Source: Pyrenophora tritici-repentis (Eukaryota > Ascomycota > Dothideomycetes > Pleosporales > Pleosporaceae). Taken from it: a stretch of DNA of 64,000 bases. The notes below the pieces were generated by a model. That model saw only the letters and a program-made list of their open reading frames with translations, had not been told where the DNA came from and made no database searches. The DNA lies in NCBI RefSeq assembly GCF_003171515.1, contig NC_089398.1, positions 2,046,001 through 2,110,000 on the forward strand, in the 5' to 3' direction. The position numbers and the translations under genes were made by a program. Shown here one piece after another: positions 53,895 to 63,500 of this stretch. Each line of letters begins with the position of its first letter. The first letter of the stretch is position 1.

Positions 53895-54946
53895 CCACAG
53901 ATGTCAATGAGCAAGCTGAGCGAGCTCAGCCAATTGGCTTGCTCAGCCAATTGAGCGGAGGCCAGCAGCTCGCTCGGCTCGCTCGGATTGGCTGAAACAG
54001 GGCTGTCAGCTCGCTCGGCTTGATGGGCTCAGTCCCGATTAGGAAAGTTATATAGAAACCTTGGTGTTGAGTTTCTCAGCTAATATCCCACTTATGTACA
54101 CCGTATTTCGCGTCCATCTCCTCATCGCTGATAGCCTCCTTTACAGGCACCTCACCACTGCCAAATCCAGCTCTTATCCATCGTCGATCGCACTGTATTG
54201 CTGCTAGAAGTTGCGGAGAAATGCTGCGCCGACGGGGCTCGAGGAGGTCACCCAGCTCGCTGAATAAGCGCTCACACTCACAGCTTGAGCCTGGGATTGA
54301 TAGCATGTCGATAGCAAATTTGCTAAGGCTAGGGTGGCGATCGCGGAGTTCTACCCAGTATTTTATAGGGTCGACGCCCTCGCCAGCGATCGGTTCGCTG
54401 CGTTTCCAAGCCTCATATTCATCTTCCTCGTTCTCCGTAAGCCCTGCAGGCTCAATAAAGTTGTTGATAAAGTTGCCGCGATTTCTGGAGCATTAACGCG
54501 TGTTCTTTTTGCTGGCATTATAGCAACGGCGAGGTAGATAGTAGCTGCAAATAGAGACGCGTTGATGGAGTTTAGATGAGTGTGGTGGGTGATAAGTAGT
54601 AAGTGAAGTGTCGCAAAAGGAGAATATTGTTGCCAGGCGGTTAGCCGGAAATTTAGTAGCTTATTTGCTAGAAATATAGCAAAAAAGAGTGTATTTTATG
54701 TTATAACTAGGTTTCGAACTTACGCACTACACCTAAAAATCATCGTGAGATTGCCCCTCCACCAAGTCCTTCAGCCCCAAGTTTCCAACCGCCCCATCTA
54801 ACCAAGCTAAGCAAGCTGACTGAGCGAGCGCCTATCCCTAAGCTCGCTCGGCTTGCAAGCGCGCATTGCGCGCTCAGCTCATTCGGCTTGGTCAAAACGT
54901 CCAAGCCGAGCGAGCTGAGCGAGCCGGCTCGCTCGTTGACAAGTAT
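53895..54946 (-). mobile_element. Short hAT-derived element, 1052 bp
   Basis: Flanked by the 8-bp duplication GCAGAGGG (53887-53894, 54947-54954). Ends contain TGTCAATGAGC and inverted TGTCAACGAGC a few bases inside the duplication. Both ends are packed with GAGCGAGC/GCTCGCTCGGCTTG motifs. It keeps only the transposase C-terminus, so it is an internally deleted, non-autonomous element. Confidence 0.82.
54076..54306 (-). pseudogene. hAT transposase C-terminal dimerisation domain (truncated)
   Basis: MLSIPGSSCECERLFSELGD, LLEPRRRSISPQLLAAIQ and CDRRWIRAGF form a canonical hAT dimerisation domain. The frame is open upstream to about 54490 (KYWVELRDRHPSLSKFAID), so the ATG at 54306 is an internal Met. 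No RNase-H-like catalytic part remains. It is unlike the hAT at 52.3 kb, so it is a second hAT lineage. Confidence 0.75.
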
Positions 54947-55019
54947 GCAGAGGGCACAAAGGCATGGCTGGAGGCTTAGGATAAGCTACCTTAACACTAA
55001 ATCTAGGCTTGGATAGAGC

Positions 55020-56438
55020 AATAACTCGGATCCAATCAACGAATCTCCAACGCTCAAAGAAACCAAACCAGCACAGACAGCTACAAACTATTACTAACGC
55101 AATTCCTAAAAACAACAAAAGAGACACAGAGCAGACTATCCCATACCGGTTCAGGCCATGGGATACTCTAAACTATACCGTAACAGTCTCTCAAAAATCC
55201 AAAGAAGAGGAGGCAAATGCGCACCAAGCCTACATTAAAACAAGGCTAGACAATTACACGACAATATACTCAGACGCCTCGCAAACACAAGAAGGAAAAG
55301 GAATAGGAGTTAGGATAGCAGTCTACAACTCAACTCAGCAAGAGATCTACTCAGAAACAGTTAATATCGGACAATACCAGCTAGTCTACAACGGCGAACT
55401 AGAAGGGATCACACGAGCATTCAAATACGCAGCAAAGAACGCTACAACCGACCAGGAATTTGAGGTCTACGCAGATAACCAAGCAGCAATCTACAGGCTT
55501 AAAAACCTATCAGATAACCCAGGACAGCATTGGCAACTCCGATGTCTAAAAGCGGCAAATACGATCCGACGAAAACAAGCAAACATCCACCTACTCTGGG
55601 CACCTGGACACACAGATATAGTTGGAAACGAAAGAGCAGACTACCTAGCAAAAGAAGCAACCAAAGAGGACCCCAGATCAACAACAAAGAGCATTGCCTA
55701 CCTAGGCACGACAATCAAAAGGATACAACAAACGGAACAACGCCAAGAGTATGAGAAATACAAAGCAAGAGCAACCGCTCTAAACAAAGCTACCTACTCA
55801 GCCAAATACCCTCTTAAAATCAGCAAAACTATCCAAATGCCACAGAACACGAAAAGAGTAACCTCTAGCGCCTTCTACTCTCTTAAGCTAGGACACGGAT
55901 ACTTCAACTCCTACCTAAAGAGATTTAAGAAACGAGACTCTAATCGCTGCACCTGCCAAAACATCCAAACGCCAGAACACCTACTACTGTACTGCCATCT
56001 ATACAAAGACCATCGAAAAACGCTCCTACAAACAATCAAACATCGCCCAGTCACACTACCACTACTACTCCACACTAGTATAGGTATAGAAGCAACCCTA
56101 GCTTTTATCACTAGCACCAGAATAGGAACAAGAAAATGGTACCTAGGACAGCCAGCAGAAGACCTACAGAGAGACACTGTATAAAACTAAAACCACAACC
56201 CTCTCCTTTGCCACAAGAGCCCGCTGATACATCTCTTTCTACTTATCAAACTGCTCTTTAGCACCTGGCAACAAACAGATACAAGCTATCTTTTGTAGAA
56301 AAGCCAAAAACCATATTAGCGAACCATACCAGAAAACCATGTAAATTAGAAAAACCAAGATAGAACGGCCTTCGGCCAAAGTCCTACATAGTCTCTGACT
56401 GAAAAAGGACTCTAATGGAATAATAATAATAATAATAA
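55020..56438 (+). mobile_element. LINE (Tad1-type) 3' fragment, 5'-truncated
   Basis: The 16-bp sequence TAGGCTTGGATAGAGC at 55004-55019 is repeated exactly at 56439-56454. The insert ends in a (TAA)n tail of about seven units, and the Tc1 frame resumes (AWIERIQ). Long target duplication, 3' simple-repeat tail and missing 5' part are the hallmarks of target-primed reverse transcription. Confidence 0.92.
55021..56184 (+). CDS. LINE ORF2 C-terminal part: RNase H and zinc knuckle
   Basis: About 387 codons, open to TAA 56184, lacking the endonuclease and RT lost by truncation. RNase H blocks: IYSDASQTQEGKGIG, VYNGELEGITRA, FEVYADNQAAIYR and LLWAPGHTDIVGNERADYLAK, so all acidic residues are present. 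A C-terminal CTCQNIQTPEHLLLYCHLYKDH zinc motif follows, typical of fungal Tad1-like LINEs. No stop codons, so it is younger than the Tc1 host. Confidence 0.85.
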   Translation: MTRIQSTNLQRSKKPNQHRQLQTITNAIPKNNKRDTEQTIPYRFRPWDTLNYTVTVSQKSKEEEANAHQAYIKTRLDNYTTIYSDASQTQEGKGIGVRIAVYNSTQQEIYSETVNIGQYQLVYNGELEGITRAFKYAAKNATTDQEFEVYADNQAAIYRLKNLSDNPGQHWQLRCLKAANTIRRKQANIHLLWAPGHTDIVGNERADYLAKEATKEDPRSTTKSIAYLGTTIKRIQQTEQRQEYEKYKARATALNKATYSAKYPLKISKTIQMPQNTKRVTSSAFYSLKLGHGYFNSYLKRFKKRDSNRCTCQNIQTPEHLLLYCHLYKDHRKTLLQTIKHRPVTLPLLLHTSIGIEATLAFITSTRIGTRKWYLGQPAEDLQRDTV

Positions 56439-56606
56439 TAGGCTTGGATAGAGCGTATACAGTTTCATGTAAAGGAGATTACTAGACTTGAAGGCGGCAA
56501 CGAATACAAGGAGGGGCGGCGCGACCGAACAGTCCAAGCTTTGGTGGTACTACGGCGGTAATATAGACCCCCCTGTCAGCAAGAACTTTTGAAAGTCACC
56601 TCCGTA

Positions 56607-56943
56607 CTAATCACGTTTTTTTGGTGGAAATGTTGCGACTGGACAGTACAACATTGATGATGCCGGCCTGGGGAGTTGGTCAGCCAATGGGATTGCGCCG
56701 GTTGCTGATTCCAACGTCTTATGACCGAGTACGAAAATTACAGAGTCTGGCCGGAGGATACGGGTATGCGGTGAGGGGAGGGCGGGTAGAAATCGAATAC
56801 ATAAGCCGCTCGGATGTTCATGCAGACTTCTCAAATGTTCACTCACTTTAAATCCAATCGCATCTACGCATCTTCATCCTGTAACATATCACGTCGCTAA
56901 CCACACTATCACATACTACCTACGCTTACCAACACTATACATA
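56607..56943. promoter_or_regulatory. Upstream region of the first intact secreted-protein gene
   Basis: 337 bp between the Tc1 end and the ATG at 56944. TAACATATCACGT at 56881-56893 recurs upstream of the gene at 58590 (AACATATCACGTG). Confidence 0.4.
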
Positions 56944-57228
56944 ATGCAAATCAACGCTCTGCTCATCCTACTCGTCGCCGGCGTGTGCGAGGCACAATCA
57001 CGTTGCCATACGTACAGAGTAGCGGGGCACTGCAAAAAAAATTCCAAAGGACTCCTATTATGCCACTATCGATCTGCGTGGTGCCCGGGTGGATCTTATT
57101 TAGAAAATTATGTTAATAATACGCCGACCCATAGTATCTATTATGATGGTGAATATATAGCAGTTTGTGCTAGCGATGCTGAATGCACTACTACGGTATG
57201 TAATCCGTTGCGCGAGTTTGGTTCATGA
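56944..57228 (+). CDS. Small secreted cysteine-rich protein (array member 2)
   Basis: 94 residues, single exon. A signal peptide (MQINALLILLVAGVCEA) is followed by a mature chain of about 77 residues with seven cysteines spaced C-x8-C-x9-C-x6-C-x27-C-x5-C-x4-C. The gene at 58590 has the same framework with x5 and x26, although the residues between differ strongly. No known family recognised. Size, secretion and Cys content fit an effector or antimicrobial-like protein (inference). Confidence 0.7.
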   Translation: MQINALLILLVAGVCEAQSRCHTYRVAGHCKKNSKGLLLCHYRSAWCPGGSYLENYVNNTPTHSIYYDGEYIAVCASDAECTTTVCNPLREFGS

Positions 57229-57597
57229 CGAGTAATTTACTAATGGTTGGTGTGTAGTCTAGTTGTTGTTGGCGAGATTAGAGGGTATGGCGGTGCATGT
57301 ACCACAGCTGCATCGGCACACGCGGACATAACTTCATTACGCACAAAAGTCCAGCTTTCCAAAACGATGCGGACCTCGGAATATCAGCAAGAACAAGGAC
57401 GTTATACCCCATCGACACGTTCTCATTTCGCGCAGTTGTAGGGGTGTTTGCGAAGTTCGGGTGGGCTGGGTATAAGCAAGGAAAACTTCAAACACCTGAG
57501 GTCTCCGTAGGCTTTCAGGCCTTATTCAGCTCCAGAAAATCTATTAGTCTACGTTCGAGCTATAACACATAAACCGACTTCCTACGTTACCAAACCA
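57229..57597. other. Spacer between array members 2 and 3
   Basis: About 370 bp, no gene supported. Confidence 0.35.
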
Positions 57598-57830
57598 ATA
57601 TAGCTTGAAGCTCTTGTTATCCTACTTGTCGCAGGAACCTACGAAGCGGTTTAAGACGACTACTACGGGTATAGAAGGAATCAGTCATGTATGTGCGATT
57701 ACTGGAATATCTTTGTGATAAGCTACTACGTTATCAAGTACGATAAATTGACGTTCTATGTCAGTGCGGACATGATGAGTTAGGGAGGAAGCACCTTGTG
57801 GTACCACAATAGTTGTACGATTATCTGCAA
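57598..57830 (+). pseudogene. Small secreted protein array, relic member 3
   Basis: ATA TAG then LEALVILLVAGTYEAV lines up with the signal peptide LLILLVAGVCEAQ of the gene at 56944. The start and an early codon are lost, a TAA follows AV, and a degraded chain (NQSCMCDYWN) continues. Spacing to the neighbours fits the tandem array. Confidence 0.5.
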
Positions 57831-57954
57831 CGTCTAACCACAGGACACGAAGAACTCCCTAGGATAAAAATGTGTGTAGCGCGCACACTTTCCCAGTCTT
57901 ATCTTACCATGATATATTTCTACTCATTTTCGTTCTACAATATATTGCTACAAC

Positions 57955-58140
57955 CACGCATTTTTAAGCTCTCCCTGTCCTGCTTATCGTAGGCGTGGTG
58001 AAGCGCAAAAGTTCACCCAATGCACACTACCAGTTACCAGACATCAGTCATATCTCACACATCGCGGATCGAAGTTCAAAACGTGCCACTACTAGGAAAA
58101 GTACCTAAAGGGTAGCATCTTTAAGTCTCTTACCCGCGTG
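57955..58140 (+). pseudogene. Small secreted protein array, relic member 4
   Basis: CGCATTTTTAAGCTCTCCC reads as a damaged signal peptide (ALPVLLIVGV) in which the start is lost and a TAA intervenes. After a frameshift EAQKFTQCTLPVTRH and FKTCHY follow, matching EAQSRCHTYRVAGH and LCHY of the member at 56944. Non-functional. Confidence 0.5.
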
Positions 58141-58453
58141 TTTCCATCAAGGAAGTTTTATACTGCAGATGCTTAATCCAGCGCAAAGGCATACTATCCT
58201 TTACACAGATAATACGAAGATGCAAGACTAGTAATACTAAATCTATAGTTGTAACAGCAATGTTACTCTACCACCTTATCCGAACTAGAATCCGATAATC
58301 ATCTTTAGCAACATACCCGATACGGATCTCGGGGAAGCCTGGGAAGTGAGCATCTTATGGTTGTACTCCGGTCTTACGTCGTGCTAGAGTCTAATATCTA
58401 ACGCAGATCTACAAAATCCCGCCAAAGTAGGTAGGTATTGCGGGGAAAAGACC

Positions 58454-58479
58454 AAGTACGAAAAGGCTAGACAGCCCGC
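58454..58479 (+). promoter_or_regulatory. Conserved block upstream of array member 5
   Basis: AGTACGAAAAGGCTAGACAG then CCCGC, 111 bp before the ATG at 58590. A close copy stands at 59134-59160 before member 6, so the duplication unit includes the promoter. CACGTGTCACGTG further down (58546-58558) adds two CACGTG motifs, possible bHLH or bZIP sites. Confidence 0.45.
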
Positions 58480-58589
58480 ACGTTGGTGAAGATCTTACCT
58501 TACTATACTACGTCCACCTCGCTTTACTTTCGTTTTAATAACATATCACGTGTCACGTGTCACCTACCTACCTACACTACCACACCACG

Positions 58590-58856
58590 ATGCGCCCTCT
58601 AGCTTTCCTACTCATCCTCCTCATCGCCATGGGCGCGTGCCAAGAAGAGGAAAAGCATGGAGAATGCCGCTCCACTACCGTGATAGGGACATGTGAATAC
58701 AATCGACTGTGCACGTATGCCACTCCCAAGTGCTGGGTCGGGACCAAGGTGGTCGGCCCAGTGATACAAGCGGCGCCGGTATATTATGGACCCGATGTTC
58801 CCTATGGCGATTGTAAAGGGGATAACGAGTGTTCGACTTGGGCATGTTATTCTTGA
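58590..58856 (+). CDS. Small secreted cysteine-rich protein (array member 5)
   Basis: 88 residues, single exon. I start at 58590 because the ATG is followed at once by the signal peptide MRPLAFLLILLIAMGACQ; an in-frame upstream frame to 58557 adds a non-hydrophobic leader. Mature cysteines: C-x8-C-x5-C-x6-C-x26-C-x5-C-x4-C, the framework of the gene at 56944. Residues CTYATPKCWVGTK resemble the broken neighbour at 59312 (CSWGTPKCWIGAK), so 58590 and 59312 are the closest pair. Confidence 0.72.
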   Translation: MRPLAFLLILLIAMGACQEEEKHGECRSTTVIGTCEYNRLCTYATPKCWVGTKVVGPVIQAAPVYYGPDVPYGDCKGDNECSTWACYS

Positions 58857-59133
58857 GCGCCGAGTTTAGGCATGTTGGCGTGGGGCTAATGAGTTTGTGT
58901 GTTTTTTTTTTTAGTTCCAGTGTTGTCATCCTGCGTAGAGGGTCATAGCCGCTGAATGATCAGCCTCGGGGACTGACTGGGAGACTAGCTTTGGTGATGG
59001 GTGCAGATCGCGGGGGCAAGTTGGGGTAGTGAGTAAGCACCTTATGGCAGTACTGTAGTCGTACATCGTGTTCGCCAATGATTTACACTGTTCTCACCAA
59101 GGAAAGCGCGGGAGGGGAAAAGGAGACTTGAGC

Positions 59134-59160
59134 GAGTACAAAAAAGGCTAGATATCCCGC
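59134..59160 (+). promoter_or_regulatory. Conserved block upstream of array member 6
   Basis: GAGTACAAAAAAGGCTAGAT then ATCCCGC, the diverged copy of the block at 58454-58479. It lies 152 bp before the ATG at 59312. Confidence 0.45.
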
Positions 59161-59311
59161 TGATACTTAATGTCTCTTCTATTATAATTTGTCCTACCTC
59201 GTCTTTTTGAATAACACATATATTAAGTTCTCGCCTTTGATAATATGTCCACCTTGTTTTCGTCCTTGAAAATCACATGTTCTAACTACCCTCCAACCCA
59301 CCAACCAATCC

Positions 59312-59577
59312 ATGCGAGCCTCAAACGCCATCCTCTCCCTACTTGCCGTCGTCGGCATCGGCGTGTGCGAAGCCGAACAGACAGGATAATGCCGCCCCGC
59401 ATACCTAGCCGGGAGATGTGTAGAAGAGCAGTTCACGCATCGCAAGTGCTCGTGGGGTACGCCCAAATGCTGGATCGGGGCCAAGGAGACAGACATACAA
59501 TATGGGCCGCCGGTAAATTATGGACCGTGTTATCCAATCTGGCTATTGTAAACGCGATGAGGAGTGCTACACTGTCG
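59312..59577 (+). pseudogene. Small secreted protein array, broken member 6
   Basis: ATG 59312 starts a good signal peptide (MRASNAILSLLAVVGIGVCEA). TAA at codon 27 stands directly before the first mature Cys, where the neighbour has a Glu codon (GAA). Downstream the Cys spacing is kept: C-x8-C-x9-C-x6-C. A frameshift near 59540 then separates the last block (YCKRDEEC). Both breaks are small, so the loss is fairly recent. Confidence 0.65.
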
Positions 59578-60540
59578 TAAGTATTCTTCTCCAACGACGC
59601 CCGAATTCAGGAATGTACGATTGGTGCTAATGGGTATCGCGCATCTAGTTCCAATGTTGCCGTCTGCCTTAGACGGCCACGGCCGCTGCATTATATTAAC
59701 CTTGGGGACCGACAAAAGTAGAGTTGGTAAGGGAGACGTCGTAGTGGTCAGGACTGGTGTATCTAAGAGGATTTGGAAATTTTTAGCGATGGAGTAGATC
59801 TGTAGGCGAAGGGAATACTTAGGCTGGAGTTAGAGTCAGCAGCCAGAACAGTAGTTTATATTAACCACTACTATTAATAAAATAAACAGTTCGATACAGC
59901 TTTATCTATATCTATAATGTCCCCTTAGCATACCCATATACCCATGTTAGGATCGTATCGGCTTTGTTTTGTCCTTTTTTTTAGAAAAAAATACCTGTAA
60001 GTTTAAAAGTAATTCTATACCTTATAATAACTATTAAGTATCCAATTTAATGATAAAGCAGCTGGAATAGTAGTCTACCTCTCCTTCACCTCTACCCACT
60101 TACCAACCCCCAACCCCCCTGTCCTCCCCGTTATAATACCCCGTTATCCCCATCTACACGCATACAAATCTATCACACATACATGCAACCTCACTCTCTA
60201 CAACACACAACACATTAACAATCAGCCACAACTTAGCAAATCCAGATATCACACATTTTCACGATTGAATCATTACAAAAAATATCACATGTACGTATTC
60301 TCACCAATCGCCATCGCAATTGATATAATAAGAGCGGCACACCTGTACTCCGAGAAAAACAGCAAACGCCTGCGCTGCGCTGCGCACAAAGCACGCCAAA
60401 AAAAACGCCTCCATCCCACGCCACACACAAAACATATTTTTCACCCACACACCCACACGCATATACAATTCCGTCTTTTTTTAAAACACATTCCACTCAC
60501 TCCACTCCACTCACACATTCCAATTTTCATCTTCTTCTTC
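59578..60540. other. Intergenic, AT-rich; 3' flank of the antiporter gene
   Basis: No gene supported. The part from about 60100 to 60540 is C/A-rich and contains CACACA and CACTC runs. On the minus strand this is the 3' untranslated side of the antiporter gene. Confidence 0.4.
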
Positions 60541-63500
60541 TCAGTAAGCAACCCCACTCCTACCCTTTGTCTTAAAAGTCATGGATTGCACCTGTTCACC
60601 AAGCGCCAACGTATCCGCCGGATCCACACCCATTCTCTCAAAGTCGGTGAAGCCAGAGAGGTAGAATCCAGCAATAACCACCAGGTACGAAAGGATAAGG
60701 ATAGATCCTTTAAAGTAGTTACTCTTCCCCTCACCGTACATGTACGAGAGGAGAAAAACGCAGAGGATAACGGTGATCATATCCCACTGGGGGAAAATGA
60801 GGGTAAAAGTTTGGTTTGCGACTTCGCGGGCGGGGATATAGCCCGTGTGGATGGCGGAGTAGAAGACGAGGGCGGGGATCTGCAGGAGACAGACTTGCAG
60901 CGCGTAGGCAGAACCGATTTCCATGGAGAGTGCAATGTTGCCGTTCATGGCGAAGGAGATGGCGTTGAGGAATTCCGTCGTGTTGGGGACGAGGGCGAAT
61001 AAAGTGATACCCAGGAACTTCTCGTCAATGTCGGAACCCTCGAGAACGGCGTCGACGGTGTTGACGAGAATCTCGGCGATGACTGCATAGGCCAGAGTGG
61101 CTGTTAACAAGATGGCTGCACTCTTTTGTCGGCTCCAGTTGGGTGCATCGTGTCCCCCAGAAGTATGTCCGGGTGCCGTGTCGACCTCCTCGGGTGGAAC
61201 CTCGGTGTTTGTTCGTGTCTGGACGGGACGATCTTTGGTCGATGCATGAGCAAGCTGAGCAGCTTTGCGGGGAGCCCGAGTAACGTCGCGTGTAGCCAGA
61301 GCCGTCGTGGTTGCGGCGATTTCCGTAATTTGGCGTGCTAGAGACTGCGCAGCATCGTCGGTTAGGCCTTCGACATGGAAGGAGTGATGTGAGTGTGCGT
61401 CGCTGTCTTTGGGCGGTACCATGTGAACCGTATGGTTGTCAGTCTTTGAGCCTTGTGATCTATCGTCCGATGTGTGATGCTCAGTAGAAAGACCGACTTC
61501 ATGCAAGGTTTGGTTGACCATGCGTCTGTACAGCTGGCTATCACGTATGTGTGCGCGAGATGTCGACTGTCCGGTATTCTGCCTAATGAACGAGGAGTGA
61601 GGAGGGTATTCAAGATGGCCGCTTTGGCTGAGACTGCTTGCGCTCATCTCCAGAAGCTTCTTCTCTTGAGCGTCCGGCTCAGTCCAAATGGTCGCGGCAT
61701 GGGTTCGGAGAGTAAACAAAAGACCGATGATGTAGGAGAAGAAGAGCAACGCAGCCGCGAACCAAGTGTAGGGCTTGACTGCTTCGTTGTAAAAACGGTC
61801 GTTCAGTGCGGGGGTTTGCGAGTAGTAGCATCTGCGGCAGTCCCTTTCCGGGGCACCGCTATGAGAGGAGACGCATTGGCGGCAGTTTAGTTCATGCTTG
61901 GTTTGTTAGTGGAGCTAGTACAATTAGGATGCGGTATTTTCTTACGCTGCCATAGATCTGGTAGAACAGGGTGGGGCCAAAGGCGCCAATGACGGCGAAA
62001 AGAAGCATGGTTGACGTGACACCGGCCGAACGTACATTGAAACGTTGAGTCTTACGCTTCAAAGCACCAAAGCACATGGACAAGCCTGGCAGAAACAGAA
62101 TACCCGCAAAGATACTTCCGATGATGCTTCCTTCGACAAGCTGTGCCTTGCCCTGTTTGAGGGCTACACAGTAGAGGAACACTTCGACTACGGTGGAGAA
62201 GAAGGCATTGATGGTTGCGCCAACGCCCATGGATGACTGGGCAGAGATGGAAGCAACGGCTTGGCCGATGAAGTATGCCAGCGGGATGATGGACAATAGG
62301 GCAAGTGTGAAGAGCAGGAACTGATCCGTCAACCAGATCTTGAGCTCCATGGCCTCTGCCAAAACAAAGTAGTCGAAGATTGTAAAGGCCACGAGGCCGA
62401 GCAGGTTAATGAGGAAGATGTTGGTTCCGTCAATAGTATACTTCCAATATTTGATACCGACTGCGCGGTAGGTACAGAGAAGTATGGAAGACGACTCCCC
62501 GGGGCGACGCACGTTGCCATTGTCAGAATGGAAAGAGAGTGCCAAGGGATGACGGCGTAGATGGTCTAACAGCAGTAGTGTAGTCTTACCCATGGGAATT
62601 GTAAAGACCAAGAACCAGCAAAGGGTCGAGACAAAGAACAGCGAGGGCATGAGGATGCCGTAGAAGAAGATGAAGAAGACAACACGACCAAGGTTCCACT
62701 TGCCGCGACCAAAGAGTCTTCTTTTGGTGTTTGCGGTGTCGGCGTGGTTCAAGTTGGCGCGCCCATCTCTGCCGAGTAGGCTTGTCGTCTCGTCGCCAGT
62801 AGAATCGACGCTGTTGCGCCTACGACCAACGAGGGAGCTGGTGCCAGTGGTGGGGCCGAAGAAGAGGCGACCCTCCTCGATGTCGCCGCTCTGCCACTGC
62901 TCGTACTCGCTGATGCTGCGACCCTCGCCCTCGTCTTCTTCTATGTAGGCCTCATCCTGCAAGAGTTTCACGTACTTACCAAAGGGATAGAACAGATATC
63001 CGGCGAGGTGGAAAAGGAGGTGCGAGTACTCCTTGCAGCTCTCGCTGAAGATTAGGAGGGCGCAAAGCAGACCTCCAGCAGCCGCGACAGCCGCCAGCCA
63101 CCAACCAAAGATGAGGGTCCAAGCGATGTTGAAGAGAAGGAGCCATTTGCTGACGTAGAGACCCGGGGACGAGTGGATGTCTTCTTCCGCGTTGCGCTGG
63201 ACGGAGCGACCCTTTTTGTAGAGGGCGGGCTTCCAGATTCTGATACCAAAGGGATGTGTGACGTTGATGGCGTCCTGACGATCACGTAGTGTGAAGCTCT
63301 CGGCGTCGCTCAGATCATCGTCGTCGTCGCCGCCTCCACTGTCGTCTTCAGCTTGCACCGTCTCTTCGCTAGATGAGCCAGGCGTCGCGTCAACATCCGG
63401 GGCGCTTGGTGGTCCTGCATTCTCCTGGACGACGTCGTCCTCGTTGGAGTCTATGGTGGTGAGGGTGGCGGGCGGGACAGCAGGTCTGCGCCGAACTGTC

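Larger units (their letters stand above)
31700..56560 (+). pseudogene. Tc1/mariner DD34E transposase split into five pieces, RIP-damaged
   Basis: Pieces at about 31800-31899, 52678-53258, 53429-53894, 54955-55019 and 56455-56560 join into one protein: PYTRALIVTLK, ISAITGISPRTIDSIYGRA, then the DDE core (SDETS, QEDKAPSHAH, WCGNSPNLNAIE with 34 residues between the last Asp and Glu), then AWIERIQFHVKEITRLEGG. Most stop codons are TAG where Tc1 relatives have Trp or Gln, as in YQD*TLEDWKNVI*SDE. Non-functional. Confidence 0.82.
31654..56604 (+). mobile_element. Tc1/mariner element 2, the outer shell of a 25-kb transposon nest
   Basis: TIRs of 27 bp starting CGGAGGTGACTTTCAAAAG stand at 31654 and, inverted, end at 56604. 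TA flanks both (31652-31653, 56605-56606). Removing the hAT element (31900-52669), the MITE at 53259, the short hAT at 53895 and the LINE at 55020 with their duplications leaves about 1.5 kb, the same as Tc1 element 1. Confidence 0.9.

Noticed and set aside
54715..54735. tRNA-like GGTTTCGAACTT box
   Set aside because: No matching acceptor or D arm was found around it; it lies inside a hAT-derived element.
60265..61002. 245-codon plus-strand frame overlapping the antiporter 3' end
   Set aside because: It is mostly antisense to the antiporter exon and otherwise low-complexity sequence; no domain is visible.
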